DNA of 64,000 nucleotides, from positions 1 through 64,000 of the forward strand of contig CAJTGF010000026.1 in assembly GCA_910575585.1 (NCBI GenBank). Reading direction: 5' to 3'. Under the pieces are notes generated by a model that was not told where the DNA came from, did no database searches, and worked only from the letters and a program-made list of their open reading frames with translations. Numbering within the stretch: the first letter of the stretch is position 1; each line of letters begins with the position of its first letter. A program made the position numbers and the translations under genes. Positions 8,808-18,443 of this stretch are shown piece after piece. The stretch comes from Clostridiaceae bacterium (GTDB lineage Bacteria; Bacillota; Clostridia; Lachnospirales; Lachnospiraceae).

Positions 8808-10082
8808 TCAGTGCTGCATCATATTTTCCACAAAGATCCCATATCCTCTGGTGCTGTCCTGTATAAAAACATGGGTTACGGCTCCGATAAGTTTTCCTTC
8901 CTGTATAATGGGGCTGCCGCTCATGCCCTGGACGATTCCGCCGGTTAGATCCAACAGTTCCGGGTCCGTGACCTGGATTACCAGGCTTTTGTTCTGGTGG
9001 GCAGTGGAGTAGTCTACCTTTTGGATCTCGATCTGGTAATCTTTGATCTCGCCTGAAATTCCGCTGCGGATGACGGCAGGCCCTTTTTTTACGTCTTGGC
9101 GGTATCCGATCTCCAAAGGCTGCATGTTGATGGCGGAGCGGAATTTGTCATTTGCCGTTCCGAAGATGCCCACATCAGAGTTGGCGTCAATCTCTCCAAG
9201 GAGGGAGCCGGGGCCATAGTAGATGACGCCGGACATGACGCCTGGGTTGCCGATGGAACCTTTTTCAATGCCGACGATTTCCGTATCATACAAAGCTCCC
9301 TGGGAGATCTGGACCACTTCTCCGGTGTCGCTGTCGCTGATGCCGTGGCCGAGAGCTCCGAATTTGCCGTTTAGATCCAGGTAGGTCAATGTGCCGATGC
9401 CCTGGGTGTCGCTTCTTACCCAGACTCCCAGTTTTTTTGTCCCGTCCTGGGCGATGACAGGGTCAATGGTCACATCCATCAGCTGATCATTGCGGCGGAT
9501 GGTCAGAACGGCGGGCTGGGCGTCCAGGCGGGAGACTTCTTGAGCCAGGTCCTCCTTGGTCTCCAGCATATGGCCGTTGATGGACTGGATGTAATCACCG
9601 GATTTTAGGATACCGGCAGCCGGTTCTGCGGGATTGCCGTCCTGACAGGTGATCTCTCCTGTACCAATGACCATGATGCCGTTGGATTTCAGATAAATGC
9701 CTACGGGCGCGCCGCAGGGGATGGCGTATTGGGTATTGACCACATCTACCTGGATCTCTTTAAAATGGATAAGCCCAAACAGATCCAGGGACAATAAGTA
9801 GCTGCCCTCAGCTTTGCCATAAAGGCTGAACTGCTGGGAGCGGGTGATGGTGATCTGCTCCTGGGGGATGTTGGAGCCATTGCCTAGAACTACCTCCTCG
9901 CTTTCACTTTGAAGCGTGGCGTGAAGGGGGAGAGGAAAACGCACGATCTCCTCCTGGTCCCGGATAATGTTGATCCTGTCGGGAATTACCCGTTCCATAT
10001 AATAGCAGAAAAAGCCTGCGAAGGACAAAACGGCGGTAAAAAATGTCCATAGCAGGAATCTTCCGACTCTGCGTTTTTTCAA
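8808..10082 (-). CDS. spoIVB: SpoIVB serine peptidase (stage IV sporulation)
   Basis: SpoIVB is the forespore signalling protease that crosses into the space between the two forespore membranes and triggers processing of pro-sigma-K by SpoIVFB. The 424-residue protein has a basic N-terminus and one membrane/signal segment (about 8-28), a PDZ domain (about 115-205) and an S55 peptidase domain. The histidine in ALGHGISD (H246) and the serine in GMSGSP (388/390) form the catalytic set. Length matches the roughly 425 residues usual for the family. The start is TTG (10080-10082) with AGGAGG about 9 bases upstream. It stands alone, divergent from the next gene; recN and spo0A, its neighbours in many Firmicutes, are not in the window. 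Confidence 0.95.
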   Translation of the reverse strand: MKKRRVGRFLLWTFFTAVLSFAGFFCYYMERVIPDRINIIRDQEEIVRFPLPLHATLQSESEEVVLGNGSNIPQEQITITRSQQFSLYGKAEGSYLLSLDLFGLIHFKEIQVDVVNTQYAIPCGAPVGIYLKSNGIMVIGTGEITCQDGNPAEPAAGILKSGDYIQSINGHMLETKEDLAQEVSRLDAQPAVLTIRRNDQLMDVTIDPVIAQDGTKKLGVWVRSDTQGIGTLTYLDLNGKFGALGHGISDSDTGEVVQISQGALYDTEIVGIEKGSIGNPGVMSGVIYYGPGSLLGEIDANSDVGIFGTANDKFRSAINMQPLEIGYRQDVKKGPAVIRSGISGEIKDYQIEIQKVDYSTAHQNKSLVIQVTDPELLDLTGGIVQGMSGSPIIQEGKLIGAVTHVFIQDSTRGYGIFVENMMQH

Positions 10083-10407
10083 TGTGACACACCTCCTGAA
10101 ATGAAATCTTCCTTTGTAGTATGTGTCAAGAATTGAAAAACACTCTGTAATTTTTTAGTTGTCACATTTTTCTTGTAAAATAGAGGCAGGATTTTTTAAG
10201 GATGAAAATGTATCGGATCATTTGAGTTACCGTAAGCAAATTTTAAGAAAATCCATCTTGCAATCCCCTGCCCTTTGTGGTGAAATAGACAGGAGGAAAC
10301 AGGGAAGAGAGCGGCACTTTCGGGCAGAGGGGATTGGCAGATTGGCAGATTGGCAGATTCGCAGATTCGCTCAAAGCGCCGGAGGGAATGAGGAGGAGTA
10401 CAATTTT
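10083..10407. other. Divergent intergenic region with octamer tandem repeat
   Basis: This 325-base gap separates spoIVB from the divergent BMP-domain gene. An in-frame extension of the right-hand gene to 10159 exists but lacks a ribosome binding site and has low-complexity translation, so I treat it as non-coding. A tandem octamer repeat occupies 10331-10370. TTGTCA and TAAAAT-like hexamers near 10157-10182 are poorly spaced and not claimed as a promoter. Confidence 0.5.
10331..10370. repeat. 8-bp tandem repeat (GGCAGATT)n
   Basis: Units GGCAGATT occur at 10336, 10344 and 10352, followed by CGCAGATT at 10360, with a partial unit before. The same degenerate octamer array recurs at 38190-38237. 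Confidence 0.9.
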
Positions 10408-12360
10408 ATGGCATTATACGACTATATGGGAGCGCTGAAGCGGGGGCGGAGGCAGTATCAGGAGGCTTTGAATAAAGGAGAGTATCCGTATCTTCCCGTA
10501 CTGGACAATATTTTGTCTTACACGAAGATCGTATCGGAAGTGAGTCTGGGGCTTATGGACATCCCTCTTGATAAGATCATCGGAACAAAGACGGAAGGCC
10601 GGACCAATGCGTTTGCCGGCAATTTCATGCCTCTTTTGACAGAGGAATCGGAGTTTGGGGCAAAGTGGGCGTCCCTGTACGACCACCAGATCGATGACGG
10701 CATTCAGGATCCCATTGTTGCCTTTGAATTTATGAACCGTTTCTATGTCCAGGAGGGGAATAAGAGGGTCAGCGTCATGAAATACGTGGGGGCCTACAGC
10801 ATTGCAGGCTATGTGACCCGCCTGATTCCTAAGAGGACAGAGGAGAAGGAGAATAAGCTGTACTATGAGTTTCTTGATTTTTATCAGGTATCCTTTAACT
10901 GCGACGTCTGGTTCAGCAAAGAGGGCAGCTACAAGAAACTTTTAAAGCTGATGGAGAAAAAGCCGGGGCAGGTGTGGGATAAGGAAGAGCAGGCCCTGTT
11001 TCGGTCGTCCTACGGCAGGTTTGCCAAGACCTTTAGCCAAAAGGGAGGGGATAAGCTGCCGCTGACGGCGTCGGACGCGTTTCTCATCTATGTCAATGTA
11101 TACGGCTATGAAAAGATAAAAGATCAGACGGAAAGCGGGATCGCCAAAGCGCTTGACCGGATCTGGGAAGAGATTGAGCTGGCGGCAGGCGGGAACCAGG
11201 TGGAACTGGTGGAAAGCCCGGAGGCGGTGGAAGTTCCGGCCCACAAGCCCTCCCTCTTAAACTGGCTTCGCCCGGTGGAGACCATTGAGCCGGAGATGTT
11301 AAAGATCGCGTTTATTTACAATAAGACAGCCAAGACCTCTCCGTGGACCTATGCCCATGAGCTGGGGCGCATGCACTTAGAGCAGGCATTTGGAGGCAGG
11401 TTAAAGACCATGGCCATTGACAATGTGACCACGGAGCCGGAGATCGAGAATGCCATAGAGCTGTCCATTGCCTCCGGGTGCAACACCATTTTCACCACAG
11501 CGCCTCAGATGGCGAATCAGAGCGTGCGGTCCGCGATCCTGCACCCGGAAGTGAAGATTTACAACTGCTCCATCAAGATGTCTTACTCTTCCATCTGCAC
11601 GTATTATGGAAGGATGTATGAGGCCAAGTTCCTTTTGGGGGCCATTGCGGCGGCTATGACCAAGTCGGATAAGCTGGGTTATGTGGCGGATTATCCCATC
11701 TACGGCACGGTGGCCAATATCAATGCGTTTGCCCTGGGGGCCAGGATGATCAACCCCTATGTGAAGGTGTATCTGGAGTGGTCCAGGATAAAAGATGCCG
11801 ACGCCGGCAACCGGTTAAGCAGGGAGGGGATCGCCTATATCTCCGGCGAGGAGATGATCACGCCCCAGAAGGAGTCCAGAGAGTACGGCCTGTATGTGAA
11901 GAATCCCGACGGGACTTTGGAGAATCTGGCCACGCCGATCTGGCACTGGGGAAAGTTTTATGAGAGGATCGTAAAGTCCATCTGCCGTGGCACAGGGGAG
12001 ATGCAGTCCATGAAAGGAAAGAAGGCGGTCAATTACTGGTGGGGGATGTCGGCGGAGGTAATCGACGTGATTTATTCCCAGAAGATGCCTCACGGCATCC
12101 ACCGTCTTATGGACTTTTTGAAAAATTCTGTCAGGGCAGGCAGCTTCCATCCCTTTGACGGGCTTATTTACTCACAGAACGGGAAGATCCAGTGCATGGA
12201 AGGCGGAAGCCTGACTGCGGAGGAGATCATTTCCATGGACTGGCTTGCGGAGAACGTGGTGGGAGTGATCCCGGAGTATAAGGATCTTACCCAGGAGGCA
12301 CAGACGCTTGTTCGGCTTCAGGGCGTTAAGGAGGATGAGCGGAAGGACGCGGGGGAATAA
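10408..12360 (+). CDS. BMP-domain (basic membrane protein) cytosolic protein
   Basis: The start at 10408 (MALYDYMGALKRGR) follows AGGAGGAG at the right distance and gives 650 residues. The second half (about 325-560) reads like a basic membrane protein/Med-type periplasmic-binding fold (LKIAFIYNKTAKTSPWTYAH, GCNTIFTTAPQMANQSVRSA, GYVADYPIYGTVANINAFAL). No signal peptide or lipobox is visible, so it is probably cytosolic rather than a transporter lipoprotein. The N-terminal third contains YVQEGNKRVSVMKY, similar to ParB/sulfiredoxin-like folds, so it may couple nucleoside or ligand sensing to another activity. It ends immediately before the phosphoesterase gene (4 bases), which suggests an operon. 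The ligand is unknown. Confidence 0.7.
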   Translation: MALYDYMGALKRGRRQYQEALNKGEYPYLPVLDNILSYTKIVSEVSLGLMDIPLDKIIGTKTEGRTNAFAGNFMPLLTEESEFGAKWASLYDHQIDDGIQDPIVAFEFMNRFYVQEGNKRVSVMKYVGAYSIAGYVTRLIPKRTEEKENKLYYEFLDFYQVSFNCDVWFSKEGSYKKLLKLMEKKPGQVWDKEEQALFRSSYGRFAKTFSQKGGDKLPLTASDAFLIYVNVYGYEKIKDQTESGIAKALDRIWEEIELAAGGNQVELVESPEAVEVPAHKPSLLNWLRPVETIEPEMLKIAFIYNKTAKTSPWTYAHELGRMHLEQAFGGRLKTMAIDNVTTEPEIENAIELSIASGCNTIFTTAPQMANQSVRSAILHPEVKIYNCSIKMSYSSICTYYGRMYEAKFLLGAIAAAMTKSDKLGYVADYPIYGTVANINAFALGARMINPYVKVYLEWSRIKDADAGNRLSREGIAYISGEEMITPQKESREYGLYVKNPDGTLENLATPIWHWGKFYERIVKSICRGTGEMQSMKGKKAVNYWWGMSAEVIDVIYSQKMPHGIHRLMDFLKNSVRAGSFHPFDGLIYSQNGKIQCMEGGSLTAEEIISMDWLAENVVGVIPEYKDLTQEAQTLVRLQGVKEDERKDAGE

Positions 12361-12364
12361 GAGG

Positions 12365-12964
12365 ATGAAGATTCTGTTGCTTGCAGACCAAAAATCGAAA
12401 GCACTGTACGATTATTATGAGCCGGAAAAGCTGGAGGGCGTTGAGCTGGTTATCTCCTGCGGAGATCTGGATCCGGGATATTTAAGCTTTTTCGCCACAG
12501 TCTGTCACGCTCCGCTCCTTTATGTCAGAGGGAACCATGATGAGGGGTACGCGGATCAGCCGCCGGAAGGGTGCATCTGTATAGAAGATACGATCTATGT
12601 CCATAATGGAGTCAGGATCATGGGGCTGGGCGGTTCCATGGAGTATATCCCAAGGTCAGCCAACCAATATACGGAGAGGGCCATGGCCAGACGGATACGG
12701 AAGATGAGATGGAAGCTGTGGAAGCATAAGGGGTTTGATATCTTGGTGACCCATGCTCCGGCATACCAGTTTCACGATATGGAAGATTTGCCCCACCGGG
12801 GATTTGCCTGCTTTCGGGGACTGATAGAGAAATACAGGCCCAAGATGTTTGTCCATGGACACGTTCATGCCAATTATGGCGGGGCATTTAAACGAAAGGA
12901 CAGATTTGGGGAGACTCTGGTGGTCAATGGGTTTGAATACTATATGGTAGAATATCCGGAGTAA
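12365..12964 (+). CDS. Calcineurin-like metallophosphoesterase
   Basis: A 199-residue protein from the ATG at 12365, just after the previous gene. Metal-binding motifs are CGDLDPG (about residue 32), GNHDE (about 57), a later THAP and HGHVHANYG. This is the order of the metallophosphoesterase superfamily. The first motif, normally DxH, reads LLADQKS here: the aspartate is present but the histidine is not, so one metal site may be altered. Close coupling with the BMP-domain gene suggests a shared role. The substrate cannot be predicted. Confidence 0.8.
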   Translation: MKILLLADQKSKALYDYYEPEKLEGVELVISCGDLDPGYLSFFATVCHAPLLYVRGNHDEGYADQPPEGCICIEDTIYVHNGVRIMGLGGSMEYIPRSANQYTERAMARRIRKMRWKLWKHKGFDILVTHAPAYQFHDMEDLPHRGFACFRGLIEKYRPKMFVHGHVHANYGGAFKRKDRFGETLVVNGFEYYMVEYPE

Positions 12965-13137
12965 ACCTTTATGGGGCCGGCTGTGGACGCGCCGTCACAT
13001 AGGAAAGCCAGGCGGGAACATTTGGCATCCGTGAACGGATGGCGTCGATTGGGCGGCGGGACTTTTCTTGGAAAGACCCCCGGACAAGTGAATAGATGAG
13101 AAAGAAAATGAAAGATGGAAGTTAAGGAGAGTTGTGG

Positions 13138-14526
13138 ATGAAGAATAGAAAAAAAGCAGGATTGTTGACGGCACTGGCGTTTATGGGATGTGTCTGGGCC
13201 ATGCCTGCCTACGGGGCGGAGGATAACACCTATGTGACAGGGACTTATCTTAACGGGGTTAATGTCAGCGGCCAGACCGTGGACGGTGCAAGGGCAGTTC
13301 TGGAGGATCCTGACAGCTACAGCCTGGAGATTGTGAAAAAAGACGGCACAAAGGATGTGATAAAGGGCAGCGAGATCGGGTATAAGGCAGTTGTCACCGG
13401 CGATCTGGCGGCCGTTCTGGCCGGGCAGAATGAAGGCGGGCGGGTAGCGGGGCCGGCGGTAAAGCACCAGTTTGCGGTGGCTGTCAATACTTCCTATGAC
13501 GCGGCTGCTGTGGAGGCCAGGATCCAGGGACTTTCCTGTATAAGCGGGGAGGGGATCAGGCGGACAGAGAACGCCCGGGTTTCCGCCTATGAAGAGGGGA
13601 AGCCGTTTACTATCGTAAAAGAGATCCAGGGCAATGATGTGGACCCGGAAAAGACGAAAGCCGCGATCCTGGCCGCGATCTCGGCGGGGCAGCAGACCGT
13701 GGATCTGGAGGAGCAGGGGTGTTATCGGCAGGTGACCATAAATTCCACAGACGCCGGTTTGAAAGATCTGCGCGATACCATGAACCGGTGCAGGGATATG
13801 GCGATTACCTATCAGTTCGGCGAGACAGAGGAAGTTTTGCCGGGGCAGGAGATCACTTCCTGGCTCACAGGCACTGTGGGCGGGGAGATCCAGGTGGATC
13901 GGGAGAAGGCGGCAGGGTTTGTGAAGGCCCTTGCCGACAAGTACGACACGGCGGGAAAGCCCAGGATCTTTAAGACGGTTTCCGGCAGGGACGTGGAGCT
14001 GAACGGGCCATTCGGCTGGAAGATTGATCAGGCTCAGGAGACGGACGCTCTCATAGGAATGATACGCACAGGCCAGAGCCAGTCCAGGGAGCCGCAGTAC
14101 GCCATGGCCGGGGCGGACAGAACCAGCGACTGGGGAGGCACCTACGCGGAGGTGGATCTAAGCGGCCAGCATGTGTACATGATAAAGGATGGCGTCGTGG
14201 TGTGGGACGCTCCCTGCGTTACCGGGGATGTGGCCAAAGGGTATGCTACGCCTGCCGGCATCTACAGCCTGACCTACAAGGAGACGGACAGGATCCTGCG
14301 GGGAAAGAAAAAGGCGGACGGAAGCTATGAGTATGAAAGCCATGTGGATTACTGGATGCCGTTTAACGGCGGCATCGGATTTCATGACGCTGACTGGAGG
14401 AGCAAGTTCGGCGGGACTATTTACCTGTACGGAGGAAGCCACGGCTGCATCAATCTGCCGCCGGATCGGGCCAAACTTTTGTATGATTATGTGTACAAGG
14501 GCATGCCGGTGATCTGCTATCAGTGA
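13138..14526 (+). CDS. Secreted L,D-transpeptidase (YkuD domain)
   Basis: The 462-residue protein begins at the ATG at 13138 (AAGGAG 8 bases upstream; the TTG at 13132 is too close). A signal peptide of about 27 residues ends near AYGAE. The middle has peptidoglycan-binding PG_binding_4-like segments (VTGTYLNGVNVSG; DLEEQGCYRQ). The C-terminal YkuD domain contains HVYMIKDGVVVWDAPCVTG and the catalytic SHGCINLP, with Cys437. Such enzymes make 3-3 cross-links in, or tether proteins to, peptidoglycan outside the membrane. The architecture, with PG-binding modules before YkuD, is common in Clostridia. It is separate from its neighbours, with a 170-base gap upstream. Confidence 0.9.
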   Translation: MKNRKKAGLLTALAFMGCVWAMPAYGAEDNTYVTGTYLNGVNVSGQTVDGARAVLEDPDSYSLEIVKKDGTKDVIKGSEIGYKAVVTGDLAAVLAGQNEGGRVAGPAVKHQFAVAVNTSYDAAAVEARIQGLSCISGEGIRRTENARVSAYEEGKPFTIVKEIQGNDVDPEKTKAAILAAISAGQQTVDLEEQGCYRQVTINSTDAGLKDLRDTMNRCRDMAITYQFGETEEVLPGQEITSWLTGTVGGEIQVDREKAAGFVKALADKYDTAGKPRIFKTVSGRDVELNGPFGWKIDQAQETDALIGMIRTGQSQSREPQYAMAGADRTSDWGGTYAEVDLSGQHVYMIKDGVVVWDAPCVTGDVAKGYATPAGIYSLTYKETDRILRGKKKADGSYEYESHVDYWMPFNGGIGFHDADWRSKFGGTIYLYGGSHGCINLPPDRAKLLYDYVYKGMPVICYQ

Positions 14527-14601
14527 CAGGAAGTCTGAAAGGGAGCGGGGAATGGCTTGGGGATAGTGGTTACGCATACTTGAGAGGAGAACAGAGGAAA
14601 A

Positions 14602-15081
14602 ATGGGAAAAGATATGAAGGCTTTGGAGAAAAAGCTGGAAGGAACCATGGGCGAGTTTAAAAAATTTATCTTAAAAGGCAATATCATCGATATGGCGGTT
14701 GGTGTGATCATCGGCGGGGCGTTCAGCAAGATCGTCACCTCCCTGGTCAACGATATTCTGATGCCGGCTTTGGGAGCCGTTACCGGCGGAGCCTCTTTCA
14801 ATACGCTGAAATACGTGATCCATCCGGCTGTAGTGGATGAGGCAGGCAATGTCATAACCGCGGAGGCGGCTATTTTGTACGGAAGCTTTATTCAGAATAT
14901 TATCGATTTTTTGATCATCGGGCTGTGCATGTTTTTTATGGTGAAAGCCATTGCCATGATAACGGCCAGATTCCGCCGCCAGGAGGAGGAATCGGCTGCG
15001 GCCCCGGCGCCGGAAGGGCCTACAACTCAGGAGCTGCTGGCGGAGATCCGGGATCTGCTGAAAGAAAAAGATAACGGATAA
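14602..15081 (+). CDS. mscL: Large-conductance mechanosensitive channel MscL
   Basis: MscL forms a pentameric pore that opens under membrane tension during hypo-osmotic shock. The conserved N-terminal signature EFKKFILKGNIIDMAVGVII leads into TM1, followed by IGGAFSKIVTSLVNDILMP. A periplasmic loop and TM2 (IIDFLIIGLCMFFMVKAI) follow, then a short charged C-terminal helix (TTQELLAEIRDLLKEK). The 159-residue length is slightly above the usual 130-150 because of an Ala/Pro/Glu linker. The ATG at 14602 has a weak purine-rich site; the in-frame ATG at 14614 is an alternative. A strong terminator follows directly. Confidence 0.96.
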   Translation: MGKDMKALEKKLEGTMGEFKKFILKGNIIDMAVGVIIGGAFSKIVTSLVNDILMPALGAVTGGASFNTLKYVIHPAVVDEAGNVITAEAAILYGSFIQNIIDFLIIGLCMFFMVKAIAMITARFRRQEEESAAAPAPEGPTTQELLAEIRDLLKEKDNG

Positions 15082-15090
15082 AAGATATAA

Positions 15091-15137
15091 AAGGGCTTGG
15101 GCTGTTTCGGTGAAGAAACAGCCCAAGCCCTTTTTTC
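15091..15137 (+). terminator. Rho-independent terminator after mscL
   Basis: An 18-bp perfect stem (AAGGGCTTGGGCTGTTTC with its complement) around a 5-base loop is followed by TTTTTTCG. It lies 9 bases after mscL and also faces the end of carB, so it could serve both. Confidence 0.95.
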
Positions 15138-15184
15138 GTTTCGGTCAAGAACGGGGGGAAGCGTTCTTTTATGGTCTATCCAGA

Positions 15185-18100
15185 TCACGCCTTGTCGTGG
15201 ATCTCGCTGTGAAGCTGCTGTAAGGATCTTACATCCCCGTGGCCGCAGGTCTTTACATAGTGGATCCCGCTGGCCGTAGCCCTGGCGGCAGCCATGGTGG
15301 TCATATAAGGGATCTTGGCCTTGATGGCGGCTTTTCTTAAATAGCTGTCGTCATGGCGGCTGTCCTTTCCGGCGGGAGAGTTGATGATAAGCTGGATCTG
15401 GCCGTTGGTTATCATATCCAGGATATTGGGACGGCCCTCATACAGTTTTTTCACTTTTTTGGCCGGAATACCTGCCTGGCAGATCAAATCGTAGGTGCGG
15501 CCCGTTGCCACGATGGTAAAGCCGTCCTGGGCAAAGCTTCTTGCGATATCGGTCACCTCCGGTTTATCCTTGGCGTTGACGGATATGAGTACCGTGCCTT
15601 CAAGAGGCAGCTTGGACTGGGTGGCTTCCTGGGCCTTATAGAAGGCTTCGCCGAAGGAGCGGGAAAGGCCAAGGACTTCCCCGGTGGAGCGCATCTCCGG
15701 CCCCAGGAGAGGATCCACCTCCTGGAACATGTTAAAGGGGAATACCGCCTCTTTGACTCCGTAGTTGGGGATCTCCTGCTCTGCCAGAGAGGGGACCGGC
15801 GACGGTTTTCCCGTCAGATTAGAGGTGATGATCTCCGTGGCCAGGGGGACCATGCGGATGTTGCACACCTTGGACACCAGGGGCACGGTGCGGGACGCTC
15901 TTGGATTGGCTTCCAGAACGTAAACCTTGCCGTTTTCGATGGCGTACTGCATGTTCATCAGGCCCTGAACGTGCATCTCTTCCGCGATCTTCCGGGTGTA
16001 TTCTTTGATGGTCTCCACATTTTCCGGGGAAATGTGTACGGAGGGGATGATGCAGGCGGAGTCTCCGGAGTGGACGCCGGCCAGCTCAATGTGTTCCATG
16101 ACCGCAGGCACAAAGGCATGGGTCCCGTCGCTGATGGCGTCGGCTTCACATTCCAGCGCGTGGTTTAAGAACCGGTCAATGAGGATCGGGCGGTCAGGAG
16201 TAACGCCTACTGCCGCATCCATATACTGGGTCATGGTCTCGTCGTCGTAGACCACCTCCATGCCCCGGCCTCCCAGCACGTAGGAGGGACGGACCATAAC
16301 CGGGTAGCCGATGCGGCCCGCTATGGCGATGGCTTCCTCCACGGTGGTGGCCATGCCGGATTCCGGCATGGGGATATCCAGCTTTTCCATCATGTCCCGG
16401 AACAGATCCCGGTCCTCCGCCAGGTCGATGACAGAGGGGGAGGTGCCGAGGATCTTTACGCCGTTCTTTTCCAGGTCAGCGGCCAGGTTAAGCGGTGTCT
16501 GGCCTCCGAACTGGGCAATAACGCCTGCCGGCTTTTCCTTATTGTAGATGCTTAACACATCTTCCAGAGTCAAAGGCTCAAAGTACAGTTTGTCGGAGGT
16601 GTCGTAGTCTGTGGACACGGTCTCCGGGTTGCAGTTGACGATAATGGTCTCAAAGCCCAGTTTCTTTAGCGCCAGGGACGCGTGAACGCAGCAGTAGTCA
16701 AACTCAATGCCCTGGCCGATGCGGTTGGGACCGCCGCCTAAGATCATGATCTTGGGCTTGTCTGTGCTGACCGGATTTTTGTCAGGGGCATTGTAGGTGG
16801 AGTAGTAGTAAGCGTTGTTTTCGGTGCCGCTTACATGGACGCCCTCCCAGGCTTCCTCCACGCCCAGGCTGATGCGGCGGCTGCGGATATCCTCCTCCGG
16901 GATCTCCAGGATCTGGCTTAGATACTTGTCGGAGAACCCGTCTTTTTTGGCCGCGGTCAGAAGGGCGTCGGAGGGCATATGGCCCTTGTCCTTAAGAAGC
17001 GTTTCCTCCTCCTCGACCAGCTCTTTCATCTGCTCAATAAACCAGGTTTTCACCTTGGTGATGTCGTAGATCTCCTCAACGGAAGCCCCCTTGCGCAAAG
17101 CCTCATACATGATGAAATGGCGTTCGCTGGAGGGCGTGATGAGCATTTTTAAAAGCTCGTCTTTTGTCTTTGTGTCAAAGTCTTTGGCGTGGCCCAGGCC
17201 ATAGCGCCCGGTCTCCAGGCTGCGGATGGCTTTCTGGAATGCCTCTTTGTAGTTTTTGCCGATGCTCATAACCTCGCCTACGGCCCGCATCTGGGTTCCC
17301 AGCTTGTCTTCCACGCCTTTGAACTTCTCAAATGCCCAGCGGGCGAATTTGATCACAACGTAGTCGCCGTCAGGGACGTATTTGTCCAGGGTCTTGTATT
17401 TGCCGCAGGGGATATCCTTTAAGGTCAGACCTGTGGCCAGCATGGCGGATACCAGAGCAATGGGGAAACCGGTGGCTTTAGACGCCAGGGCGGATGAGCG
17501 GGAAGTACGGGGATTGATCTCGATGACCACGATGCGGTCGCTTACAGGGTCATGGGCAAACTGCACGTTGGTGCCGCCGATGACCTGCACGGACTCTACA
17601 ATCTTGTAAGCCTGTTCCTGAAGCCGCTTCTGGCAATCTTCGGAAATAGTCAGCATGGGGGCCGCGCAGAAGGAGTCCCCGGTGTGTACCCCAAGAGGGT
17701 CGATATTTTCGATAAAACAGACGGTTATCATGTTGCCTTCGCAGTCGCGGACCACTTCCAGCTCCAGTTCTTCCCAGCCTAAAATGGATTCTTCCACCAG
17801 AACCTGGCCTACCAGGCTGGCCTGAAGGCCCCTGGCGCAGACAACCTTTAACTCTTCCTTATTATATACCAGGCCGCCTCCCGCGCCGCCCATGGTGTAG
17901 GCGGGACGGAGCACTACAGGGTAGCCCAGCCGTCCGGCGATGTCAAGGGCTTCCTCCACGGTGTAGGCCACTTCGCTGCGGGCCATCTCGATGCCAAGGC
18001 TGGCCATGGCTTTCTTGAACTCAATCCGGTCCTCGCCCCGCTCGATGGCGTCCACCTGAACGCCGATGACTTTTACGTTATATTTATCTAAAATGCCTTC

Positions 18101-18412
18101 TTTATACAGCTCGGCGCACAAGTTTAAGCCTGACTGGCCGCCCAGGTTGGGGAGAAGGGCATCGGGCCGTTCCTTGGCGATGATTTGTTCCAGACGCTCC
18201 ACGTTGAGGGGTTCAATGTAAGTAACATCAGCGGTTTCCGGGTCGGTCATGATGGTAGCCGGGTTGGAATTGACTAAAACGATCTCATAGCCAAGGCGGC
18301 GCAGCGCTTTGCATGCCTGGGTTCCGGAGTAGTCAAATTCACATGCCTGACCGATGATAATGGGGCCGGAGCCGATGATGAGTACTTTGTGAATGTCGGT
18401 TCTTTTTGGCAT
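15185..18412 (-). CDS. carB: Carbamoyl-phosphate synthase large subunit
   Basis: CarB makes carbamoyl phosphate from ammonia (delivered by CarA), bicarbonate and two ATP for pyrimidine and arginine synthesis. The 1075-residue protein shows duplicated ATP-grasp halves: the first starts KVLIIGSGPIIIGQACEFDY, the second around residue 555 with IMILGGGPNRIGQGIEFDY. The C-terminal MGS-like allosteric domain follows the second half (VLISVNAKDKPEVTDIARSF onward). Length and motifs are complete. The ATG at 18412 follows AAGGAGG. No carA lies next to it on either side, which is unusual because the pair is normally adjacent; the small subunit must be elsewhere in the genome. A sigma-A promoter lies upstream. 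Confidence 0.97.
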   Translation of the reverse strand: MPKRTDIHKVLIIGSGPIIIGQACEFDYSGTQACKALRRLGYEIVLVNSNPATIMTDPETADVTYIEPLNVERLEQIIAKERPDALLPNLGGQSGLNLCAELYKEGILDKYNVKVIGVQVDAIERGEDRIEFKKAMASLGIEMARSEVAYTVEEALDIAGRLGYPVVLRPAYTMGGAGGGLVYNKEELKVVCARGLQASLVGQVLVEESILGWEELELEVVRDCEGNMITVCFIENIDPLGVHTGDSFCAAPMLTISEDCQKRLQEQAYKIVESVQVIGGTNVQFAHDPVSDRIVVIEINPRTSRSSALASKATGFPIALVSAMLATGLTLKDIPCGKYKTLDKYVPDGDYVVIKFARWAFEKFKGVEDKLGTQMRAVGEVMSIGKNYKEAFQKAIRSLETGRYGLGHAKDFDTKTKDELLKMLITPSSERHFIMYEALRKGASVEEIYDITKVKTWFIEQMKELVEEEETLLKDKGHMPSDALLTAAKKDGFSDKYLSQILEIPEEDIRSRRISLGVEEAWEGVHVSGTENNAYYYSTYNAPDKNPVSTDKPKIMILGGGPNRIGQGIEFDYCCVHASLALKKLGFETIIVNCNPETVSTDYDTSDKLYFEPLTLEDVLSIYNKEKPAGVIAQFGGQTPLNLAADLEKNGVKILGTSPSVIDLAEDRDLFRDMMEKLDIPMPESGMATTVEEAIAIAGRIGYPVMVRPSYVLGGRGMEVVYDDETMTQYMDAAVGVTPDRPILIDRFLNHALECEADAISDGTHAFVPAVMEHIELAGVHSGDSACIIPSVHISPENVETIKEYTRKIAEEMHVQGLMNMQYAIENGKVYVLEANPRASRTVPLVSKVCNIRMVPLATEIITSNLTGKPSPVPSLAEQEIPNYGVKEAVFPFNMFQEVDPLLGPEMRSTGEVLGLSRSFGEAFYKAQEATQSKLPLEGTVLISVNAKDKPEVTDIARSFAQDGFTIVATGRTYDLICQAGIPAKKVKKLYEGRPNILDMITNGQIQLIINSPAGKDSRHDDSYLRKAAIKAKIPYMTTMAAARATASGIHYVKTCGHGDVRSLQQLHSEIHDKA

Positions 18413-18443
18413 TTTTTTATCCTCCTTGTTTTTTTCTCATTCT

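Noticed and set aside
10159-10407. N-terminal extension of the BMP-domain gene
   Set aside because: No ribosome site, low-complexity translation of the octamer repeat, and a strong AGGAGGAG directly before ATG 10408.
15353-16168. 271-codon plus-strand ORF inside carB
   Set aside because: Antisense shadow of a fully conserved gene.
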